Shown here: positions 6,362 to 10,386 of the stretch, piece by piece
Layout of the letters: each line of letters begins with the position of its first letter
How positions within the stretch are numbered: the stretch's first letter is position 1
Origin: CAZCFB01 sp964511535
Lineage (GTDB): Bacteria; Myxococcota_A; Polyangia; GCA-2747355; CAZCFB01
Reading direction: 5' to 3'
DNA length: 10,386 nt
NCBI GenBank assembly: GCA_964511535.1
Contig: CAZEFW010000222.1
Coordinates: 1 to 10,386 of the forward strand
Position numbers and translations under genes: made by a program
Notes under the pieces: model-generated
Seen by the model: only the letters and a program-made list of their open reading frames with translations
Databases searched by the model: none
What the model was told of the DNA's origin: nothing

Positions 6362-7387
6362 ATGTCGTTTCAGTTCAGCTCTGATCCTGCTCAGGCCGAG
6401 CAGCAGATGCGGGCCATCATCCAGCTCATGGTTGCCATCGGCTACCTGGACGCCGAATTCGGCGCCGGAGAGCGCGCCTTCATCCGGGAACGCATCCGGG
6501 ACCTGGTGCGCCAGCGAGCCCTGGACACCCTGGGGGACGATCCCTTCCTGGATGACGTGGTGGAGAGCATCGCCGGTCATTTCCTGGAGGTGATGGACGA
6601 GGTCGACCAGCGCATCAAGGGGTTCTTCGACGAGGCGGTCCTCTCCTCTTCCGGCGAGACCACCGACCAGTACGTGCTGTCCCGGCTCAAGCTGGTCTGC
6701 TTCGAGCTGCTCAAGCGCTTCGACGAGAGCGAGCACTCCGGCATCCTGCAGACGGTGGACGAGCTTATCGCGGCCGACGGGGAGGCGAGCCCCAACGAGC
6801 TCGCCTTCCGGGACGAGCTGCATCACCTGGTCACCGCCACCATGGAGCTGGACGAGGAGGAGCTGGAGCCGCTGGAGGCCGGGTCGGTGATCATCGACCG
6901 GCCGCGCATGCTCATCGCCACCTCGGCCAACCACCCCTTCTTCCCCCAGTTCGAGTGGGACTTCACCACGGACCGGGCAAAGTTCGCCCGCCAGGCCGCC
7001 ACCGAGATGGCGCTCATGGACCAGGTGGAGCGACAGCTGGACACCCAGCGCGCGGCCGGCGCGGGCGGCTGGCCAGCGCCGCCCGCTTCTCGGACTTCAC
7101 CGGCCAGGAGCCGTTCCTCGACGGTCACGTGTTCGTCAACCAGCCGCCGCCGGACCAGGATCACGAGCTGCTGGTGCTGGGCGACCTGCACGGCTGCTAC
7201 TCCTGCCTCAAGGCGGCCATGCTGCAGGCGAACTTCTTCGCCAAGTACCAGGCCAACCTCAAGGACCCCCGGCGCAACCCGCCGATCTACCTCGTGCTGC
7301 TGGGCGACTACATCGATCGCGGCAAGTTCAGCTACACCGGAACCCTGCGCGCCGCCATGCAGCTGCAGCTCAAGATGCCCGGCGTGA
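6362..7387 (+). CDS. TerB-like N-terminal part of a TerB-phosphatase gene (frame broken)
   Basis: This frame encodes about 235 genuine residues, to about position 7066. After that it continues to a stop at 7387 as a Ser/Thr/Arg-rich out-of-frame reading of the phosphatase gene. The genuine part is acidic and helical, with no signal peptide. It resembles the TerB/tellurite-resistance-like helical fold: AIGYLDAEFGAGERAFIRERI near residues 25-45 and VDELIAADGEASPNELAFRDEL near 132-153, where 'A-D-G-E-A-S-x-x-E' is the typical TerB signature. In known proteins TerB-like domains bind metal or act as signalling adaptors; the ligand here is unknown. I infer one protein of about 559 residues with the phosphatase frame that follows. 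The ATG at 6362 lacks a ribosome binding site and abuts a hairpin. If a single base is missing near 7065, the junction reads AAGAGG-LASAARF. Confidence 0.75.
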   Translation: MSFQFSSDPAQAEQQMRAIIQLMVAIGYLDAEFGAGERAFIRERIRDLVRQRALDTLGDDPFLDDVVESIAGHFLEVMDEVDQRIKGFFDEAVLSSSGETTDQYVLSRLKLVCFELLKRFDESEHSGILQTVDELIAADGEASPNELAFRDELHHLVTATMELDEEELEPLEAGSVIIDRPRMLIATSANHPFFPQFEWDFTTDRAKFARQAATEMALMDQVERQLDTQRAAGAGGWPAPPASRTSPARSRSSTVTCSSTSRRRTRITSCWCWATCTAATPASRRPCCRRTSSPSTRPTSRTPGATRRSTSCCWATTSIAASSATPEPCAPPCSCSSRCPA

Positions 7388-8040
7388 TCTACATGTTGCG
7401 GGGCAACCACGAGTACTACCTGGACATCGACGGTACCGTGGTGGCGCCGGTGCGGCCCTGCGAGGCCATGGACTCCATCGCCGATCGGGCGGACAACGAG
7501 GTGTTCGCCCGCTACATGAACCTGTTCGAGGCGCTGCCGAACATGCTGTTCTTCGGCGACATCCTGTTCGTGCACGGGGGCATCCCCCGGGACGACACCT
7601 TGCGGCAGAACTGGCGCGGGCTGGCGTCCCTCAACGATCCGGAGATGCGGTTCCAGATGATGTGGAGCGACCCGAGCCTGTCGGAGTACGTGCCCCTGGA
7701 GCTGCAGCACGCCAACGCGCGGTTCCCCTTCGGCCGTCGGCAGTTTCGCCACTTCATGCGCAAGACCGGCTGCCGCACCCTGGTGCGTGGCCACCAGCTC
7801 ATCGACGAGGGGTTCCGTGTCGTCTACCGTGACGCGGACGCCGTGCTGCTGAGCGTCTTCTCCGCCGGCGGCCGGAACAACGCCGACCTGCCGGAGGACT
7901 CCACGTACCGCGATGTGACCCCCATGGCGCTCTCCGTGCGACGCCGGGAGGGGGTGTCCACCTTCACGCCGTTCGAGATCGACTACCAGCGCTACAACGA
8001 CCCGCGCTACAACGAGTTCTTCATCAGGCGGCTCGGCTAG
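7069..8040 (+). CDS. PPP-family metallophosphatase (Ser/Thr protein phosphatase-like), C-terminal part of split gene
   Basis: Phosphoprotein-phosphatase-type metallophosphoesterase with every PPP signature in order: GDLHGCY (7180-7200), GDYIDRG (7303-7323), RGNHE (7399-7413), the HGG of LFVHGGIP near 7573 and RGHQ near 7780. These residues bind two metal ions and the phosphate, so the domain should be catalytically competent if translated. It could act on Ser/Thr phosphoproteins or on nucleotides. The coding character begins around 7069 (LASAARFSDFTGQEPFLDG) with no convincing start: the first usable codon, GTG at 7129, has no ribosome binding site and would cut into conserved-looking sequence. 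Upstream residues in this frame are out-of-frame TerB DNA. I therefore read this as the C-terminal half of the TerB gene, with a one-base frame break at 7060-7072, rather than a separate gene. The stop TAG is immediately followed by the ATG of the transporter. Confidence 0.85.
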   Translation: MASAARFSDFTGQEPFLDGHVFVNQPPPDQDHELLVLGDLHGCYSCLKAAMLQANFFAKYQANLKDPRRNPPIYLVLLGDYIDRGKFSYTGTLRAAMQLQLKMPGVIYMLRGNHEYYLDIDGTVVAPVRPCEAMDSIADRADNEVFARYMNLFEALPNMLFFGDILFVHGGIPRDDTLRQNWRGLASLNDPEMRFQMMWSDPSLSEYVPLELQHANARFPFGRRQFRHFMRKTGCRTLVRGHQLIDEGFRVVYRDADAVLLSVFSAGGRNNADLPEDSTYRDVTPMALSVRRREGVSTFTPFEIDYQRYNDPRYNEFFIRRLG

Positions 8041-9339
8041 ATGGCCCCGGCCTCCAGCGACGGGGCGAGGCAGCGCCGCGGCGCAATACAGCGCCTGCTG
8101 GTGATGGCCAGCCTGATCCTCTCCGGCGAGGCCATCTTCAGCCTGCCGTTCCACGTGGCGCGCTTCTTCCGGCCCACCATGCTGGAGGTGTTCCGGCTGA
8201 CCAACACCCAGCTGGGCGGCGCCCAGGCGGTGTACGGGGTGCTGGCCATGATCGCCTACTTGCCGGGCGGGCCCCTGGCAGACCGCTTCCCGGCGCGGAA
8301 GCTGATCACGGCATCGCTGATCTCCACGGCGGCGGGCGGGCTGTACCTGGCCACCCTGCCCGGGCTCGGGTCCCTGTGGTTCCTGTTCGGGTTCTGGGGC
8401 GTGACCACCATCGTGCTGTTCTGGGCCGCCATGATCCGGGCCACCCGCGAGTGGGGCGAGGACGACGAGCAGGGCAAGGCCTTCGGTCTGCTGGACGGCG
8501 GCAGGGGGCTGGTGGCTGCCTCTCTGGCGTCCATCGCCGTGCTACTGTTCGGCCTCTTCTTTCCCGACGACCCTGCAGCGGTCACTGATGAGGCCCGCGC
8601 CTCCGCCTTGCGCAACGTGATCCTCGCCTACACCGGGGTCACGGGCCTGACTGGCGTGCTGGTCTGGTTCACCATCCCCGATCCGCCCGAGGGGTCGCTG
8701 GTCAGCGGGCAGTCGATGCCGTGGAGCGACCTGTTGACCGTGGCCCGTCGGCCCTCCCTCTGGTTCCATGCCCTGGTGATCATCTGCGCGTACGTGGGCT
8801 ACAAGGGCATGGACAACTACTCCCTGTACGCGGTGCAGGTCTACGGAATGAACGAGGTGGACGGCGCGGGCATCAGCGCCCTGGGCGCCTGGGTCAGGCC
8901 GTTCGCCGCGGTGGGCGCCGGGCTGGTGGCAGACCGGCTGGGCGCCTCGCGGACGTCCATCGGCTGCTTCCTGCTGATGCTCGTCTGCTACGCCGCCACC
9001 GCCCTGTACACACCCACGGTGGGGCAATCCGCGCCGCTTTACGCCACGGTTCTCTTCTCCTGCGTCGGTGTGTTCGGAATGCGCGGGGTCTACTTCGCGC
9101 TGCTGGAGGAGGGGAAGGTGCCCGCAGCGCTCACCGGCGCCACCACCGGGCTCGTGTCGCAGGTGGGCTACACGCCTGACATCTTCGTCTCTCCGTTGGT
9201 GGGGATTCTGCTGGATCGCTCGCCGGGCCTGGCAGGCCACCAGCACTTTTTCATCTTCATGGGCATCTTCGCCGCGCTGGGGCTGCTGGCATCGTACATG
9301 TTTGGCCGGGTGACTGCTGGATCTTCCACCGCTGGCTAG
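8041..9339 (+). CDS. Major facilitator superfamily (MFS) transporter
   Basis: A 432-residue inner-membrane transporter with many hydrophobic segments, the length usual for 12-helix MFS carriers. The MFS motif A is clear between the second and third helices: G76-G77-P-L-A-D81-R-F-P-A-R86-K87. A degenerate counterpart, LVADRLGASR, lies near residues 295-304 at the equivalent loop of the second half, as expected from the internal duplication. A polar central loop (about 170-195, FFPDDPAAVTDEARAS) and IPDPPEGSLVSGQSMPW (about 213-229) mark the region between the halves. The substrate cannot be read from the sequence; it is not a BCCT-type choline/betaine carrier. The ATG directly follows the phosphatase stop codon (zero spacing) with only a weak AGGCGG upstream, which suggests translational coupling with the phosphatase. 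Confidence 0.9.
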   Translation: MAPASSDGARQRRGAIQRLLVMASLILSGEAIFSLPFHVARFFRPTMLEVFRLTNTQLGGAQAVYGVLAMIAYLPGGPLADRFPARKLITASLISTAAGGLYLATLPGLGSLWFLFGFWGVTTIVLFWAAMIRATREWGEDDEQGKAFGLLDGGRGLVAASLASIAVLLFGLFFPDDPAAVTDEARASALRNVILAYTGVTGLTGVLVWFTIPDPPEGSLVSGQSMPWSDLLTVARRPSLWFHALVIICAYVGYKGMDNYSLYAVQVYGMNEVDGAGISALGAWVRPFAAVGAGLVADRLGASRTSIGCFLLMLVCYAATALYTPTVGQSAPLYATVLFSCVGVFGMRGVYFALLEEGKVPAALTGATTGLVSQVGYTPDIFVSPLVGILLDRSPGLAGHQHFFIFMGIFAALGLLASYMFGRVTAGSSTAG

Positions 9340-9347
9340 ACCGGCCG

Positions 9348-9394
9348 CTGGATCCATCCAGATTTCATACCCTGGATCCTGTTCGAATTTCATA
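9348..9394. repeat. Two direct repeats upstream of the -24/-12 promoter
   Basis: CTGGATCC-N6-ATTTCATA at 9348-9369 recurs as CTGGATCC-N7-ATTTCATA at 9372-9394. The first copy also contains the dyad CTGGAT-CC-ATCCAG (9348-9361). A further CTGGATC lies at 9317-9323 at the end of the MFS gene. The repeats sit about 55-105 bp before the predicted transcription start, the usual region for enhancer-binding activator sites at sigma-54 promoters. Confidence 0.6.
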
Positions 9395-9423
9395 AGATCC
9401 CGAGATCGTTGGACCTGAATGGT

Positions 9424-9439
9424 TGGCACGGGCCTTGTA
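9424..9439 (+). promoter_or_regulatory. Sigma-54-type -24/-12 promoter
   Basis: TTGGCACGGGCCTTGTA matches the sigma-54 consensus TGGCAC-N5-TTGC[AT]: the -24 block TGGCAC is exact, GG and the -12 G are the correct 10 bp apart, and only the -12 C is replaced by T. It lies about 80 bp before the ATG of the exported repeat protein, which predicts a start of transcription near 9450. The rest of 9440-9500 shows no competing -35/-10 pair that I would defend. Confidence 0.6.
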
Positions 9440-9516
9440 TTGATGGGGGCCAGTCACCACAAAACAGCCACTAATTTTGGGAATCGAGTCGTTCAGAAAT
9501 GAACAGGAGAGAGAGG

Positions 9517-10188
9517 ATGAAGACCACCAGCCGCCGCGCCCTTTACGTTTCCGCCGCCTTCCTGGCCCTGGCAATGCTGCTGTCCCCCGCCGTCGAGGCG
9601 CGGAAGGTCACCTGGAGCCGCACGCAGGTCAAGGCCAGCAAGGGCAAGATCAGCGCAAAACAGATCAAGTCCAACGGCACCCGCCGGACCTACGTTCGCA
9701 CCAACAAGGGCAGCTACCGCAGCGCCAACTGGAAGCTTCGCCACGGCACCAAGGCGTCGGCGTCCAGCCTGCGCAACGCCAGGGGCAAGGTCGTGGCCTC
9801 CCGCCGCGCCACCGTGGGCAAGAAGGGCTACACCGTGCGCACCCGCGTGGGTAACCGCGTGAGCAAGATCCAGAAGAAGGCCAACGGCACCCGCAGGGCG
9901 TCGGTCAAGACTCCCAAGGTCACCGTGAGCACCAGCCGCTGGAACCTGAAGAACGGCGTCAAGGCCAGCAGCACCTCCATCAAGAACGCCGCCGGCAAGG
10001 TCATCGCCAGCAAGCGCACCACCCGGGGCAAGAACGGCTCCACCATCAAGAGCCGGGTGGGCAACAAGCACACCACCATCAAGACCAAGTACGACCCGAA
10101 GACCAACACCGCCAGCGCCCTGAAGGTTGAGCGCACGCCGAGCCGCCTGCACGCGCAGTACGGCGCGGTGACGATTCAGAAGCGTTAG
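9517..10188 (+). CDS. Exported polycationic protein with 70-residue internal repeats, function unknown
   Basis: I do not recognise a family. The 223-residue product has a standard Sec signal peptide (KTTSRR, a hydrophobic core, then P-A-V-E-A28 as a type I cleavage site). The mature 195 residues include 53 Lys/Arg, one Asp and one Glu, with no cysteine, so the protein is strikingly basic outside the cytoplasm. Residues 53-122 and 123-192 align without gaps over 70 positions with 34 identities; shared pieces are NGTRR, the W at 72/142 followed by KAS, GKV-AS, and RVGN. A partial earlier copy begins at W33 (W-x4-VKAS). Alternating polar and hydrophobic residues suggest repeated beta hairpins. 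The start at 9517 is chosen for AGGAG seven bases upstream; an in-frame ATG at 9499 lacks one. It appears monocistronic under the sigma-54-type promoter. Binding to a polyanion such as DNA, LPS or polysaccharide is a guess from charge. Confidence 0.85.
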   Translation: MKTTSRRALYVSAAFLALAMLLSPAVEARKVTWSRTQVKASKGKISAKQIKSNGTRRTYVRTNKGSYRSANWKLRHGTKASASSLRNARGKVVASRRATVGKKGYTVRTRVGNRVSKIQKKANGTRRASVKTPKVTVSTSRWNLKNGVKASSTSIKNAAGKVIASKRTTRGKNGSTIKSRVGNKHTTIKTKYDPKTNTASALKVERTPSRLHAQYGAVTIQKR

Positions 10189-10222
10189 TAGCTGGCTTGT
10201 AGTCGACCGTTGACAGTTCCCG

Positions 10223-10252
10223 CCTCAGCTTCAGCCTCAGCCTCAGCGACAG
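10223..10252. repeat. Hexamer CCTCAG tandem repeat
   Basis: Five units of six bases, CCTCAG, CTTCAG, CCTCAG, CCTCAG and CGACAG, follow the exported-protein gene by 34 nt and are followed by a GCC triplet run. The unit resembles, but is one base shorter than, the CCTCAAG unit at the left end of the window. Confidence 0.7.
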
Positions 10253-10267
10253 CCGCCGCCGCAATCA

Positions 10268-10312
10268 ATTCTGGCATTTCGGCGTCCTGGCATTCTGGCA
10301 GTCTGGCATTCG
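10268..10312. repeat. 45-bp dispersed repeat, copy B: degenerate 8-mer CTGGCATT array
   Basis: Second copy of the repeat at 6277-6321 (39 of 45 identical, no gaps, same orientation). Like copy A, it ends in CTGGCATTCG and passes directly into an inverted repeat, here CGGCGGC-GCCA-GCCGCCG at 10311-10328 (7-bp stem, 4-nt loop). The hairpin sequences of the two loci are unrelated. Confidence 0.8.
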
Positions 10313-10347
10313 GCGGCGCCAGCCGCCGCCGCTGGTCTTGTCTCGGT

Positions 10348-10386
10348 TGAGTGGACACCTTTCATCGGGAGACAATCCCGCAGGAG
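10348..10386 (+). mobile_element. Possible left end of an IS3-family insertion sequence (cut by window edge)
   Basis: TGAGTGGACACC at 10348-10359 resembles the terminal inverted repeats of IS3-group elements, several of which contain AGTGGACAC. It is followed by a small stem CGGGA-GACAA-TCCCG and by AGGAG at the last bases, as expected for a ribosome binding site before orfA. No transposase sequence lies within the window, so this rests on a short resemblance recalled from memory. Confidence 0.3.

Noticed and set aside
5264..6934. A 556-residue minus-strand protein ending in the peroxiredoxin
   Set aside because: Everything upstream of 5794 is antisense to the HMA and TerB genes. The ribosome binding site and the AhpC N-terminus fix the start at 5788.
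7060..7072. Programmed -1 frameshift
   Set aside because: There is no X-XXY-YYZ slippery heptamer in the upstream frame, and no nearby stop that would give an alternative product; a single-base indel explains it more simply.
8041..9339. Choline or betaine transporter serving betAB
   Set aside because: The sequence is MFS type with motif A, not BCCT or ABC, and the betAB genes are several kilobases away in a different unit.

Overview
The window is GC-rich, densely coded bacterial DNA carrying nine genes (ten reading frames, because one gene is split by a frame break). The organism is probably a high-GC proteobacterium. Lipoproteins with classic lipoboxes, a sigma-54-type promoter, a TerB/PPP-phosphatase gene and repeat-rich intergenic gaps would fit a Myxococcota/Deltaproteobacteria relative, but this placement is inference; no rRNA or marker gene is present.

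Layout. (1) 1-212: intergenic DNA of tandem CCTCAAG heptamers with two copies of a 26-nt spacer. (2) 222-3364 (+): betA-betB, overlapping by ATGA, which turn choline into glycine betaine via betaine aldehyde (osmoprotection). (3) 3371-5788 (-): a convergent cluster read ahpC (peroxiredoxin), then a small CPAC thioredoxin-fold protein, then a 484-aa surface lipoprotein of unknown function. (4) 5789-5932: divergent promoter region with palindromes. (5) 5933-6247 (+): a lipid-anchored heavy-metal-associated (HMA) domain protein. (6) 6248-6361: a 45-bp dispersed repeat followed by a strong hairpin ending 4 nt before the next start codon. (7) 6362-8040 (+): TerB-like domain plus PPP-family metallophosphatase, almost certainly one gene interrupted by a one-base frame break near 7060-7072, directly abutting (8) an MFS transporter at 8041-9339. 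(9) 9340-9516: direct repeats and a near-consensus -24/-12 promoter. (10) 9517-10188 (+): an exported, extremely basic protein built of 70-residue repeats. (11) 10189-10386: hexamer repeats, the second copy of the 45-bp repeat plus a hairpin, and a possible IS3-type end at the right border.

Betaine synthesis and the peroxide/thiol cluster are ordinary stress-defence functions. The least explained parts are the sigma-54-promoted polycationic repeat protein, the TerB-phosphatase-transporter unit, and the family of short intergenic arrays that precede hairpins.
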